A DNA stretch of 64,000 bases from Cyprinodon diabolis (taxonomy: Eukaryota > Chordata > Actinopteri > Cyprinodontiformes > Cyprinodontidae): the NCBI GenBank assembly GCA_030533445.1, contig CM060062.1:18556164-18620163 (forward strand). The letters run 5' to 3'. The position numbers and the translations under genes are program-made. This document shows positions 38,501 through 50,981 of this stretch, in pieces (position 1 is the stretch's first letter; every line of letters begins with the position of its first letter). The notes below the pieces were generated by a model. The model saw nothing but the letters and a program-made list of their open reading frames with translations, searched no databases and was not told where the DNA came from.

Positions 38501-40495
38501 TAAGTTTTCACTTTGGGAAGCTTCGTTTTCTGTCTGAATGTTGCTTGTTGAATCCAATATTTCAGATTTTTCTTCTTTTTTGTTTTTCTCTGAATCGACG
38601 TTTGAAGTCAAAGCCTCTGACAGATCTAGTCGTTGGTCTGTTTCGAAACAAGAAATATTTCCAGACAAACAACTTTCATTAGGCAACTTTTCAAGATGCT
38701 CTGATGTTAAGTAAGTGTCGATAACTTCATCCAAAGTCTCGCTGTGGAATGCCTTTGGGTGAAAAGAAATGATCCCTCCAGTTGTGTGCACAGAAAGGTG
38801 AGTCTGGTCCTCTGCAGAGCTATTTTGATTTGTGTTTGGACCATCACTCTCCAGCTGTTCTTGATGTTCAGAATCACTTTGACATGCTGTGCGTTTGTCC
38901 AGGCCAGAATTTCCAGCCTCCGTGGCCAGGACTGACATAGCAGAGGATAGTTTGTCATTTTGGACAACTTCCATAGCAAGAGCACATGACCCTGCACCCG
39001 GTAAAGGGTTGAGTGATTTGACTTCTGCTGTTGAATGTTTTACATTTTGTTCATTTTCACAGTCACTGAGCGACACATTTCTTTCATCAGACGGCTGAAG
39101 TTTGGCAGATTCTTCTTCCTGCTTCTGACTTTCTGACTTTTCTGTTTCCACTTCAGCATCTGAACCTGGTAAGAATGATTTCTCAAACAAACCAGGTGAT
39201 TCTGTAACCTGAAAAGCACTGTTTGGCTGTAAATCTGCTGCATCATTAGCAATGTCATCACTTTGACTCAGGGGGGGGCTGGGTGTGTGGTTAGTGGGAT
39301 AATTGCCAAACGCACATGTTCTTAGTGGAGATTGTTGGCATTGATTGTCACTCGGAGAAACAGAGAGGGAGAGTTCAATTTTTATCTCCTGTGCAGAGAA
39401 ATTCTCTGGGAACTTGATGGTGGTGGGATTGGGAGTCAGAACATACATCAGATTTTTCTGTTGTTCTTTAAAATCAAGCTTCTCCGTGGATAAAAACAAA
39501 CGTCTTTCCTCTTTTACCGTGAACTGCTCCCCCTTTGAGTGCCTCTCACAAGGATGTCCACCTTGACCTGCCTCCAGACTGAGTCGTCTCTTCTTCCTCC
39601 TCTTCCTCCTCATGGAGACTAACTGAGACCCCTCAGGGGTCGACACCTGATCTTCTCTGCTGCTGCACCTTTTACAGAAAGTTTTGTGACTTGTCAGCAA
39701 ATCTTGCTTGACGATGTCATCCATACTTCTCCACATTTCCAATCTGCAGGACTGAGCATTTGTGTCTGAGCCAAAAACGCTCTCTGCTGAGTCGTGAAGT
39801 AGATTGTACTGTGCTTCATCATCTGGTACGCTGTCTGTGAAGTCTTCCTCTGTTATGTATAACTCTGTTCCTGGTGATTTACAGAAACTTAGGGAAGAGG
39901 TGCTGCAGGTTTCAGGTTCTGAAGAAAAATTGGACTCAGCTGTAACTATTTTCATTGTGTTGATGTTTCCAATGGAGTCAATGGGCCTCTGAGACTCTTT
40001 GCCAAATGCATTTTCCACCCTATCAGGTGAGGTGTTTGACTTAGGGAAACTTTTTGGCAGAGTCCTTCCACTGACCTGCTGTTCCTCTTTTTTGGTCACT
40101 TTGTTGTTTCCATCTGTGTCTTGGCTCGGATCTGCCTCTCCTAGATCTTTTAGCCTTTCAAAAAATATGTTGACAGACTGAAGGTGTATGTCCTCCTCAC
40201 TACCCGAGAGAACGCTTTCAAATCCACTGCTCTCATCTTTACCAAAGCCTTGCACCGCAGCAGGAGAGCCAGCGTCTTCTGCAGGGCTGCTGACAGGGCG
40301 GTCAGACACTGGGGAGATTGGTTTTAGGTCAACTTTTCGGGATCTCTGGGTGAGAAAAGAGTCATCGAAATCACTCATTCCTGAATCGTCGACACGTGCC
40401 AATGATGGAGGATGCAGGTTGCACTCTTCACACTCTGCAAAGAAGCACTCCCAGTCTCGGTCACTGATCTCCAAGCTGTAATCAAAGTCTTCCAT
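32520..40495 (-). CDS. perm1: PGC-1 and ERR-induced regulator in muscle 1 (3 coding exons)
   Basis: Coding exons on the minus strand are 40495-36979 (3517 nt), 33013-32897 (117 nt) and 32635-32520 (116 nt). They join in frame to 1250 codons including TGA, giving 1249 aa (human about 790). The N-terminus (MEDFDYSLEISDRDWECF) matches the mammalian form in pattern. A basic run RRKRRKKRR near residue 295 looks like a nuclear signal. Acidic Tyr/Phe motifs recur near residues 945 (TDIFQCFF), 982 (PETYDHFF), 1028 (PEAYEHFF) and 1070 (TDIYENFF), resembling the PEVYEHFF-type repeats of human PERM1. The two short 3' exons encode the conserved C-terminus (DMCLVCIAFASW, then LLANVSALSAIRYLRK), a hydrophobic segment linked to mitochondrial membrane association in mammals. 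PERM1 acts downstream of PGC-1alpha/ERR in muscle oxidative metabolism. The first exon's reading frame runs on 17 nt past the donor to an intronic stop, so the single-exon ORF is not the true C-terminus. Confidence 0.93.
33014..36978 (-). other. perm1: perm1 intron between the large coding exon and the first short 3' exon
   Basis: A 3.97-kb intron with donor GTAAGC (minus strand) and acceptor TTTCAG. Besides a possible repeat at 33655-34132, I see AT-rich sequence and no extra exon. Confidence 0.75.
33655..34132 (+). repeat. Possible unclassified interspersed repeat in perm1 intron 3
   Basis: A T-rich stretch (TTTTGG/TTTTGT runs) is followed by CCACACCTGCTCCCA, an AACTTTATTAAAT segment and an end at CTAACCTGACA. 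The layout is like common fish repeat 3' ends. No inverted repeats or coding sequence are seen. Confidence 0.3.
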
Positions 40496-41742
40496 CTGGC
40501 TTTGGGCTCAACAGAACCTGCAATATAAAGCATTCAAGACTTACAGATGATTTTTATAACCCTTAAAATACAACAGATTTTCTTTAGGGTAATTTGAAGA
40601 CAAACTGAGAGCTTTTGAATCATGTGCAAATAAATCACTATCATATTTTCAGCTAGAGGACTAAACAAGAAAGTTAATGTGTAGCCTAAAATGTTTTAAC
40701 TACAAGTTTAGACATTTTACAGTGAATCAAGACATACTACAGTGATTCATTCTATGTAAATCTCTCAACCAATCAAAATGCTTAAGTTTTACAACCAATC
40801 ACAACAAACTCAAAGAAAGGCTGTAAATCAAATGAGCATGGGTGCTGTCAATGGCAAGGAATTACTGCTGTTTACTGGTTTAAAGCACAAAGTATTGATC
40901 ATATTGATGCCATAGAAAAATATCAATGCTCTTAGACGAGAGGCTGTTTGGAAAGGGTAAAAAAGACCCAATAAAAACTTTTGAGTCTATCCTTCTACAG
41001 AAGGATTATTTTGGACTGGAACATTTCAAGACAGGAGGTTGAAAGAATTAAAAGATCCTCTATGCTAAATAACAACCAGGAGCACATGTTAGGCTCAGGA
41101 AAGCCCCATATCAGTACATTAAATGTGTAATTGTATTATTGATTAATTGATTGATAGAATTTATTGATCTTACAGTGGAAACATTTACTTATCACATCGG
41201 CTCAATAGTCAAAAAGACAGTGCCAAAAGAATGAAAAGGTGCATGGGTTTTATACATCAAAGCTAGAAAGCATTGTTCTGGTAGAAAACATCAGTCATTG
41301 GTTGGCTGTCCACAGACCCCTGCCTTGATATGTGTTGTAAAATTGCCAGTCAGCTGGTTGCATGTCAGTAAAAGGTTAAAACCCTTACATAAAGTAGAAT
41401 AAACAGGAAGAAAGTAGTGAGAAAATTTTGAAATAATTTTATTTTTTAGAAGCTACATAAGTTCAGAAGGAAAGAGATGAAAGAGGAGTCAGGAATGATA
41501 AATCCATTTCCTTAAAATGATGAAGATTATTTATGGTTTTTAAATTTGCATGTAAAGTCTTCCTTTAAACACACAAAGCTAGGAGCTTCTCAGGTTTCTA
41601 TGTCTTTACAAAAATGTGTTAAAGCACTTAAATTGAGTATGTATCACTGTTGCGTCAGTATTGTATTGACTGTATAATCAAAATTTACTTTCAATCTTTT
41701 TGGAAAAAAAATCTAACATCTTGATATCATCTGAAGAGCCTC

Positions 41743-41846
<104 letters not shown>

Positions 41847-42197
41847 CCACACAGCCTAGCCCAGTTTTGAATTATATAGTTTCATATTAAGTATTGCTAT
41901 TATTATCATCACTGCTATTATTTCATTATATAGAAATATTTGACTTTTTCTATCACTGTAAATGTTAAGCATGAAGTTGCAGAGGTTACCTCAACTGGGA
42001 GATACCACCACAGCTTATCGTGGAATAATAAAAACAAACACGTTTTTTGTTTTTGGAGTCTCTTGCAGCATAAGTTAATAATGCTAATCTTATATTTTAG
42101 AAATCTTAATACTCTGAATTATGCCAAAATTTTATAGTAATAAAATGTAACTTTGTATTAGTTTCATTTAAGAAATACTTTTCACACATGTTCCTAC

Positions 42198-42305
42198 CTG
42201 TCCTGCTTCAGCTGAGACCTCGTTCCGCCCGGATCAGAGGTGGAGGAAGACCCTGCACAGCCATGTCATACTCTTTCTGGTGGGCGTTTCTCCTGCAGGA
42301 GCAAG
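42198..42305 (-). other. perm1: 5' non-coding exon of perm1 (upper end estimated)
   Basis: The coding exon begins at an acceptor (pyrimidine tract plus CAG read from 40520) 22 nt upstream of the perm1 ATG, so the 5' UTR must be split. The best upstream donor is GACAG/GTAGGA, with the exon edge at 42198. The upper limit near 42305 is set about 25-30 nt downstream of the TATA-like box at 42331-42338 and is an inference. The intron would be about 1.7 kb and contains the GATA microsatellite. Confidence 0.55.
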
Positions 42306-42329
42306 CAGTGCAGCAAGCCCCATGATATG

Positions 42330-42339
42330 TTAAATATAG
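42330..42339 (-). promoter_or_regulatory. perm1: perm1 TATA box overlapping a perfect MEF2 consensus
   Basis: Read on the minus strand, this is CTATATTTAA. It contains a TATA-like core (TATATTTA) and also fits the MEF2 consensus YTAWWWWTAR at every position. It lies about 130 nt upstream of the inferred exon 1 donor, a normal core-promoter distance. MEF2/TATA overlaps are known in muscle promoters, which suits perm1. Binding is inferred. Confidence 0.5.
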
Positions 42340-42595
42340 AGCGGTGCTTTAGATCACGTAATACACGCAGTGTTCTTAAAGCACCCGTGTCTGACAGAGG
42401 TATAGTATTTCAGAACTTGAAATAGATTTTCCACCAGGACAGATCTTCACTAGTACCACCTTAGTTTTAAATACAATTTTAGTTTGCTGGCAGATGATCT
42501 CTGCAATACTTAGCCAAATGTCACTCCTGGAGATTTATATCACTTTTGCAGAGGGATTTCTTATAGACAAAGTTTGAATCCAGCAGAGGGAGCAG

Positions 42596-42690
42596 CAGCT
42601 GTGTCCTTTCAGTGACTGTAGAACAGCAGCCCCTGGCCAGATATGATGGTCATGTGAAAATGTGTGTCAGTCAGCTGGTAACAAGGTGAC
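42596..42690 (-). promoter_or_regulatory. perm1: Paired CAGCTG E-boxes and a near-ERR half site upstream of perm1
   Basis: CAGCTG (MyoD/myogenin-type E-box) occurs at 42596-42601 and 42672-42677. A sequence starting CAAGGTGAC, close to the ERR/nuclear receptor half site CAAGGTCA, begins at 42682. All lie about 290-390 nt upstream of the inferred start. Short motifs occur by chance, so this is a suggestion based on clustering. Confidence 0.3.
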
Positions 42691-43683
42691 GTGATGGCTG
42701 TAGATCCCCTCCAGTGTTTCCAGATACATTTGAGTCATAGAAAAAGGAACAGGAGGCTTATAATAGGAACACGTACATTTCATAAAGTCATACAAACAAG
42801 TTTACAAAAGAAAACATTATTTACTAATTTTATTTAATTAGCTAAATAAGTTTTTTTTTAACTATTGAATGATACAAGTTTAGACTGACACCTTTCAGAG
42901 CCATCAATTAAAAGGAGAATATCAGTTTTATATTATGCTGCAGTGTAATGTGGTTGTGCCATGTATGGTGTAAGAGAACTGTCCATAAAAACATAGGCAT
43001 CCTAATTTGTAAATGTAAGTCAATAAACGTAAACACATTTAAAATGTGCATTAATTCTACATTACATGTGAACTCAAATGCTCCATCTGTGAAAATAAAT
43101 GTTTCGAAGTTACGGAAAAACAAAAAAAGGTGCATTGATACAACTTTGCAAGAATGCAGATGCAGATCACAAATTTACGAGTAAGAATGAATCATACAAG
43201 AACTGATCCAATTTACGAACCTGAAACTCATAATGAAGCTGTTAGCTGAAGGGCTAAATTAAAATGACTTTCTTAACTTAAAACCTGTAAAGAAAATGCC
43301 TTACTTCATACCATGTCAATTTGAGAGTGTGGACCCGTCACTATATTTCTGGATAACAAGGTTTTTTAAATAATTATTCCTTTGGCTGAGTGAGCATGCA
43401 TGACATTCATCCCAGAATCTGGGGGATCCATTTCCACTCAGACTCACCATTTCATATTTGTCTTCACAGGTTATGAAAAATATAATCTTTAAAAAATTTG
43501 AAATATTATATAAATGTTTAATATTCTGTTTTAGCAACAGTAACCAATGAAGTTTTTTTGCATATAGGAGCTGGAAGAGGCAGTGGGAGGCTGGATCTAA
43601 GAGGGCTAACAGCAGGAGGTTGGAGGAGGATAGCCTTAGATCAAATAGAGTGCACCACATCTGGGCAGTGTAGACTACCATAT

Positions 43684-44075
43684 GGCTGTGTCCGAACATC
43701 CACCCTAGGCCCTAAATCCCTCAGTCACTATATAGAGCGGGGACTACATAGTGGACTTTATGGTGAACTCGGTTAACTTACCGTTCGGACTGATGATCAC
43801 TACTTTTCGCTCCCCGTTGGTTACGTTACTTCGCCTCCCTGCACAGTGCCCTCGCCATTTTTGTTATTTGTCGCCCCTGTTGAGCAGCGACAGCTGTAGG
43901 TGACAGAGTGCCTCTGTGAAAAGTGACCATGAATGATCAATACTTTTATAGGTGCATTGAGGGAGATTTCAAGTCCACTACTCTTTCATCCACTGGACAT
44001 TCGGACACTCATCTAAAAAAGCGTAACCACTAATGCCCTATATATAGTGGTTAGGGCGGCCATTCGAACCCAGCC
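43684..44075. mobile_element. Probable non-autonomous DNA transposon (MITE)
   Basis: The left GGCTGTGTCCGAA and right TTCGAACCCAGCC are imperfect inverted repeats. Both continue inward to CACTATATAG/CTATATATAGTG blocks. A target duplication could not be settled, so the superfamily is open. Its interior is CpG-richer than the surroundings. Confidence 0.6.
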
Positions 44076-44099
44076 CTACAACTTTAGCACAATGGTGTT

Positions 44100-44420
44100 C
44101 TTCTTGTTTAATGCTGGCTGGCAAACATCTTCAGATAATCCCTAATGGACACTGTTGCTTGCTCTGCATCGGCTGGCGCCAGCTCCCCCACGCTCTGTGC
44201 TCTGAAGCGGTAACAACCGCAAGCGGCGGACAATCTCCACCTGGGTTTCTCCTCTCTCTGAATCAGACTGAACTCTCAATCAGGTCAGAGGGTTTTTGTA
44301 GTCTTTTTCCACTCATCATTCTTGTCACTGACCCGACTTTCTTGTCTCAGCAGAGAATCCGAGAACCCGCTCTGAGTTTCCGTCGCTCTCTTTTTGTTTG
44401 TTTTTCAATAAACATGTTTG
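44100..44420 (+). other. GC-richer island of unknown nature
   Basis: This segment, directly right of the MITE at 43684-44075, has CpG-containing stretches (GGCTGGCGCCAGCTC, GCAAGCGGCGG). It ends at a CAATAAACATG signal near 44407. It could be part of a larger mobile element or a retrotransposed piece. No protein similarity was recognised. Confidence 0.3.
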
Positions 44421-45678
44421 AAACATTCAGATTTTCTGCTGAATATTGGGTCCAAGCTTCAGCGTCTGTTACATCATCTGGAATTTATGATTTGTACTCG
44501 TAATTTTGATTCATACTCAAAAATTTGATTCATACTCTTGAATTGTGGTTTGCACGTCCATTGGTGCAAAGTTGTACCTTTGTACTTTTTTTTGGTAACT
44601 TCCAAGCTTGTATTGTCACAGATGAAGCACTTGAGTTTCAATGCAATTTATGAGTTGACAACAAGGAATAAATAGAAATTTTAAATGTATTCATGTTAAT
44701 TGCCTTACATTTACAAATTAACATACGTTTTAATTGACAGTCATCTTAGCCAATACAACAGTGTTTATATTAAAACTGTTTTTTTATTTTCACCCTTTAA
44801 CTTTTTTGTTAATCTTGTTTAGTTTGTCTGTTAATCGGATTTAAAGTACATTTGTGTGTGCGTTGTTCAAGTGCAATTTTAATTACATTTTAACTCCTTT
44901 ATTACAATTACTCAATATATTTTTCGTCCCCATTTATAGATTTCCTAGTTATTTTCTGCTTAATTCAAATTAATTTCTGCTTATTTTTATTTCAATGTCA
45001 TTAAATATTAGACATCCATTATTTTTTTCTTCTGCACCATTTACAGTTGCAATTGTTTCCTCTGTTCTATATTCAATATGAATTTAATAAATGTGTCAAA
45101 TATAATTTTATTAGTGCTTTTAAGAGTTTGTTTTGTTTTCAGTGCTCTAAAAATAAAGTTGTTTAATTTTCAGGTTTGTTTTTTGTACATAACAGGATAA
45201 GTCTCTTTTCCCCATTTTCTTTTAATTTACCAATTAACTAATAATCTAAATATTTCCTCACATTTGTATCTGTCAGTGATTAGTCACAAAAGCGGTTTAA
45301 AAAATACTATGATAAATATTACAGCTTTATCCAAATTCCAATTTAATTTCTTTCACAAAACAAGTTGTTTGAAATTACCTGGCTCTGTGTGAAAGTATAC
45401 TTCACCAGCCCCACTCAGACCTGATTACTTTTGTCTTGTGGAATTAGGAACTGGTTTTAATAAACATTACAAACGTACTTGTAATTTTTTAGGATTAAAA
45501 AACACATTTGCTGAGCAAAAATACCATGAAGCCTGTCTCAGATCTCCCCAAAACATTGTCATGACCCCAATTACTTTTGGGAGACAGATGAAGAACATCT
45601 CATAAAGTAAAATTTGGCATGAAACCAACCCAGTGTTGCAAGAAAAAGAAAAAGCTACAAGAGTCAAACCTTAAAAGT

Positions 45679-45866
45679 TTAAAAAACAATCCACTTGACT
45701 TGGTTTCCAAGGTTTCAAGATGTTTCGCTTCCCCTCCAGGAAGCTTTCTCAATTCAAATGTCTGGATCCGCAGTGATTTTGAAACCAAGTCCAGTGGATT
45801 GTTTTATAAACTTTTACGGAATGACTATGACCTGGATGACTGAGAATCTTCATCAGCATACAAGAG
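45679..45866. repeat. Dispersed palindromic repeat (AACAATCCACTTGACTTGG family)
   Basis: Inverted arms AACAATCCACTTGACTTGG and CCAAGTCCAGTGGATTGTT enclose a GATGTTTCGCTTCCCCTCC core. It continues with CTATGACCTGGATGACTGAG. A related piece lies at 31375-31475 in the opposite orientation. Confidence 0.6.
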
Positions 45867-48253
45867 TCAAAGTCTTGACAGTTGAAGCTTGGTATGAGGC
45901 AGAACCTTGGCAACTTTCCATAATTGACCAAGTCCTGAATTCTGCTCTCTAGCAAGAAAACCATTGAGAGGGCATCCAGCTATGAGAAACGACTTCTACA
46001 ATATTTTATGTTTCAGTTACATTTTAGGAATACTGTATGTTGTCTGAATACAGTTAAACTAAGGATGTTTAAGAAGCATAGAAATCAGTGGGTGCAGGAC
46101 ATTTAGTAAGAAACCCCAACATATAACTTTTATTCCAATTATAGATGTTTTTCCAAACAGATAATTTGTGAAGTTACAAATGAGAAGAAGACAAATGTCA
46201 CTGTGTGCATAGTTAGTAACTGGTCCTGGCAGATACACAGAGGTTGTGTCTGTTTAGTGAACTCATTGTTATTCAAGAAGGAATTTAATTTTGCATTTCA
46301 TTGTTCTTTATATTGTGGTTGGAGAAATATTGTGTTAAAGTAAAATGCAGCAAAAAAAATCCTGTAAAGTTTTGTTTGTCTTGAGCAGATATATAAAGGT
46401 GGTTATTTGATGAAAATACTTTTGTTTTAGCAAAATATGTGGAAAACAGTCAGTAGCCGAGACAGAGAGTTTTGCATTGTCCATAATAAAGGTTTGTTTT
46501 AGTTTTGGTAAATGTCTCAGGATGTGATTGTTGTTGGACCTTCATATCAGGCTTACCTTTGTTCTGTGTAGCTGTATAGAGTCTAATGAGCCAATGCAGG
46601 CTGTATGCTATATGGTATATGACACTTTAGACAATCAATTAAAATTTGACAAAAGAGCAAAAACAACTGAAAGATGCAAATGGGAACATTTTTCTACAGC
46701 AATCTACTTTAAGGTGTTGGATTGACATAGAAAAATGTAACTAAATGTGTTGTTTACAAGCAGTTTTTTTCAATAAAGTTTAATTCAGATTAATATGAGG
46801 TAGAATGAGATGGGGTGATATATGATCTCAATAACAACCTGATGATACAAAAAAAAGCCTAAAATAAAAACAAACTAAAATACTAATAGGATTTAAAATA
46901 ATATCCAGGATTGTTTCAAAAAATAAAACTTTATCTTTTTCTAATAATTTCATTATAAGCCTACATGAGATAAACATTGTTCACATTACTCCTATTTATC
47001 ATAATTACGTATGAATTGCAAGATATCTCTTTACTCCATTGCTCTGAGGTTAAAACTACCTCACAATGTTAGGGTACATATTGTTATTTTATATATATTA
47101 TCATTGGAGGACATGAGCCTTTGTTTACAGTCATTAGAGAGACTTAAACAGCTTTAAATGAGTCCTGATCTCATTTTGAGCTATTAGAGTGTAATTATCA
47201 GTTTGCATAATGTGCTTAACTATTGTTAAATATGTTGAATATCAGTGAATCAGTTGTAACAGAATATTTGAAAATCAAAACAAGAGACGACAGACTTAAC
47301 TGCTTCATTGTCAAGCTATTCTAAATAAACCATCACTTTTATAAATCCATCTCTACAGTCAAGACTGGCCTCTGCTTCTCTCGTCAAGCTCTATGTGTAC
47401 GCAATTATATAATGTTCCTGTAGACTTCACCAGACTTCTGTAGTTGATTTTAATCACTTTAGGTATTTATAAGGAAACAGATGCTGTAATTAGTAGAGCC
47501 ACAGCCTGAGCTGCTTGCCCAAGGCAGAGGGTCTTTTCCATTTATCAACACTGATAAAGAGAGAAAAGCCATAGCCTGTCTGTGTGGCTTCTGCACCTGG
47601 GGGCTGTTTTGACATGGGTGGCATTCTGTTTCCATCAACAGGATTAGGCCCACTTATGAGTGAGTAAAGAATGGGATCTATTTGGGCTTTTTTTCACAGC
47701 TGCTAATGCGACAGAATTTCAGTCTTATTGTTTACCATGTCAGAGACAGTAATTCAGCTGCAAACAAGAACCAGTAAACAGCCGCATTCAGCAGGAGCTC
47801 GCTGACACCGTGTTTAAACAGAAAGAAGTTTGTAGAGGGGTCCCGTTACCAAGCATCCTCAGTTGGTGGCATCCTCTACATAACACAGACCTACAAATTC
47901 TTCATTACAGAAAGCACAGGGACAAAATGGTAGGACTTAAAAGTTTTGGTTCTGGTTAGAAAAAATACCCCCAAAATTTGCACAATTTGTTAGCGGAGGA
48001 CCAGCGTCGCTTACAAATGAAAAGAATGAAAAATAATCCAAGATCAAGTGTGAAAAGCACTACAAAAATTGATTTCAAGATTGAGAAGATACGGTATAAA
48101 CTATGGTGCTGAATAAAGCGGGAGCTAAACCTACAAAGGCATTCCAATGTGCTTAGGGTGATTAAAAAGTCAATAAGTATTCTTATTAGTACTGATACTA
48201 CTGATACAATGCTATACTTAGACTTTACAATCAAATTAGAAATAACATTACAC

Positions 48254-48256
<3 letters not shown>

Positions 48257-48291
<35 letters not shown>
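48257..48291. repeat. TTGA microsatellite
   Basis: About eight ATTG units in a row. Confidence 0.9.
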
Positions 48292-48554
48292 CAACTGATT
48301 AATTGATTGGCTATACTAACATTATCAGGATAGAAGGTTGGTGTATAAAACCTTATTTTTCTGATTCAACTTTAATCTTGTAATGTTACAACTTTTTTCT
48401 ACTAATATTACGGCATTATATGCTAATGATTTTATTCTGTTACATTTATAAATTTATTCTGGTAGACATAAAATGGTGTCTTTATTTTCATAATTTAAAG
48501 AAATGTATAATATGATTCCCTTTGAATTATTTTCTGTTGTATTGTCACTAGTAA

Positions 48555-48684
<130 letters not shown>

Positions 48685-50039
48685 ACTAGCTTTTAGGATC
48701 TTTTTTCCTATTTAAGTTATTTATTTTGAGAACATGTGTGGCTAGACAAAGTAACCTCAGATATTTAGCAAGGTTGTGGGGGTCTTCACATAGGTCCATG
48801 TAGGATTGTATTTTTTTGTGCCTTAATCATGAAAAAATATTTCAAGCCTGCATTTTGTGTTTCAATAACTGTAGGTGTTCTGAAACATTAAAGTGTGACA
48901 AACGAGCAGAAAAAATGAGAAGAATCAAGAAAGGGAAGAACACTGTTACACTTTTCTGAACACAATGAACAATATTGCTTTGGAATAAATTTTGAACCAC
49001 GCAAACCTGACTGTACCATAAAGAAACTGAGAATTTAAGGTGAAAGACTGAATTTAAGGTGGAATTTAAGGAAGTGTTTTGTTCTAGCCTCTATTTAAAA
49101 CAAAACGTATACATTTACATAGTTCTTTTTTTTCTATCTTTAGGTAGCTTTACTACAAATTCAAAATGCCTTATCTGCACTATAAAATATCTTAAAAATT
49201 AGATCCTTTTTAATAAAAAAAACTTTAAACTGATGTGAACGAAAGCTTTAATTTATCTGATGGTTTTCAGCCAGATGAGTTTCTTCTAAAGAGAAAACGG
49301 CAAAAATAACAATTGACAAATAAAGGCAATTGATTAGTTGAGCAAGTTTCTCTTGCTCCATCTTTATAGAGAATTTTTGTTTAGAGCTGCAGTACATAAG
49401 ACTTAACACAAGATGGCAACAGTTAGCAACTGATGGATCTAAATAACTGGATCTAAACACCTTAATGTAAACATTTCAGCTTTATTTTGTTGCACAGACT
49501 GAGCTCTCAATAAATTAATCTAGCTGTTAAACTAGATTAACTGTTTTCCAGTGATGAACCATCAGAGATTGAATTTTCAGGTACCACAAGTCTTTAGCAA
49601 ATTGTATAAATCAATTAGCAAGTTGTAAGGCACAATGAAAATACAATTTGTAACAAACTTTTTTAGTACATGAAGAGACGCTAAATAAAAGCGCATGTTT
49701 AGTTAATTACAAAATATCTACAGTTGTGATGTTAACAGACCAAAACACACAACTTTGAACAGTTGCATGATCCCTGAACTCAGGGGTTGAATGCAAAGGT
49801 TTATTAGGATTATTAGATGAACAATTTGCATAACTGTAAAACGTTGTGTTATTGCTGTAAACATGGAAGCATCAAGTTATATTCCTACATATTTGCAAGG
49901 AAAACTTTTAAATAAAGGCATGCAGATACACCTAGGAACATCTAGATGTTAGACAAACAACTGCATCCATCACACTTTTTACACATAAGAACAAATTAAA
50001 TAAGCATTACATGCTTTGCCTGTTCTAAACGTTCTTTAC

Positions 50040-50068
50040 TATATATATATATCTATATATCTATATAT
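50040..50068. repeat. Short TA/CTATA microsatellite
   Basis: TATATA with CTATATAT interruptions, directly left of the LINE remnant. Confidence 0.8.
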
Positions 50069-50587
50069 TTTCTGCTCCTGAGTGCAGACAAAACAGAAGT
50101 TCATTTTTTGAAAAAGAAAGTGATAGGTCAAAATTAGACATATCCTGTCCAGGATTGATCCTGAGAAACTAGTCCATGCATTTGTTACTTCAAGGCTGGA
50201 CTATTGTAATTCTTTACTATCAAGAAGTTCACAAACTGCAGTTGAAAAGCCTTCAGCTGATCCAAAATGCTGCAGCCAGAGTTCTGGTGAAAATAAAAAG
50301 AGAGATCATATCTCTCCTATCCTGGCTTCTCTTCATTGGCTTCCTGTTAAATCAAGAATACAATTAAAAATCCCCCTTCTCAGATATAGAGCCTTAAATG
50401 GTCAAGCTCTATCTTGTATCAGAGATCTGATTGTTTCTTATGTTCCTAACAGAACACTTGACTCTCAATCTGCAGGTTTACTAGTGGTTCCTAGAATGTC
50501 TAAAAGTAGATAGGGAGGCAGATCTTTTAGTTATCAGGCTCCTCTCCTGTGGAACCAACTACCAGTCTGTGAGGCAGACACCCTATA

Positions 50588-50878
50588 CACTGGACAAAAT
50601 CGAAATCTAGATAAGTAATTTTTTCTTAAAATAAGTGCATTTGTTCTTGAATTGAGGAGGTAAAAGAGACATTTTGCCAATGGAACAAGATAATTTACAT
50701 TTAAAATAAGAAAACGCATTTGCATTGTCTTATTTCAAGTGCATTTTATCTAAATATAATATTTTGAGAGTAAAAATACTCATTCCTTAAGCAAATCATC
50801 TAATTTACCTACTCAAATTAAAGGTAAATACACTTAATTTAAGAAATGTTTACTTATTTGTAGATCGTTTTTGCCGTC
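50588..50878. mobile_element. CACTGG-type MITE inserted in the LINE
   Basis: It begins CACTGGACAAAATCGAAATC and ends with a degraded inverse (GATCGTTTTTGCCGTC). TA lies on each side (50586-50587 and 50879-50880), consistent with a TA duplication. The interior matches the two copies near 59.3-59.9 kb. The LINE sequence continues directly on both sides. No coding capacity is seen. Confidence 0.72.
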
Positions 50879-50981
50879 TACTTTTAAGGGTAGGCTTAAA
50901 CTTTCCTTTTTGATAAAGCTTATAGTTAGAGTGGCTCAGGTTATCCTGAATTATCTCTATAGCTATGCTGCTATAGGCCTA

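Noticed and set aside
37197..40481. Many plus-strand open frames of 60-103 aa
   Set aside because: Antisense shadows of the large perm1 exon.
48238..48294. Regular ATTG repeats as a possible CRISPR array
   Set aside because: The period is four bases with no spacers. It is a microsatellite in eukaryotic DNA.
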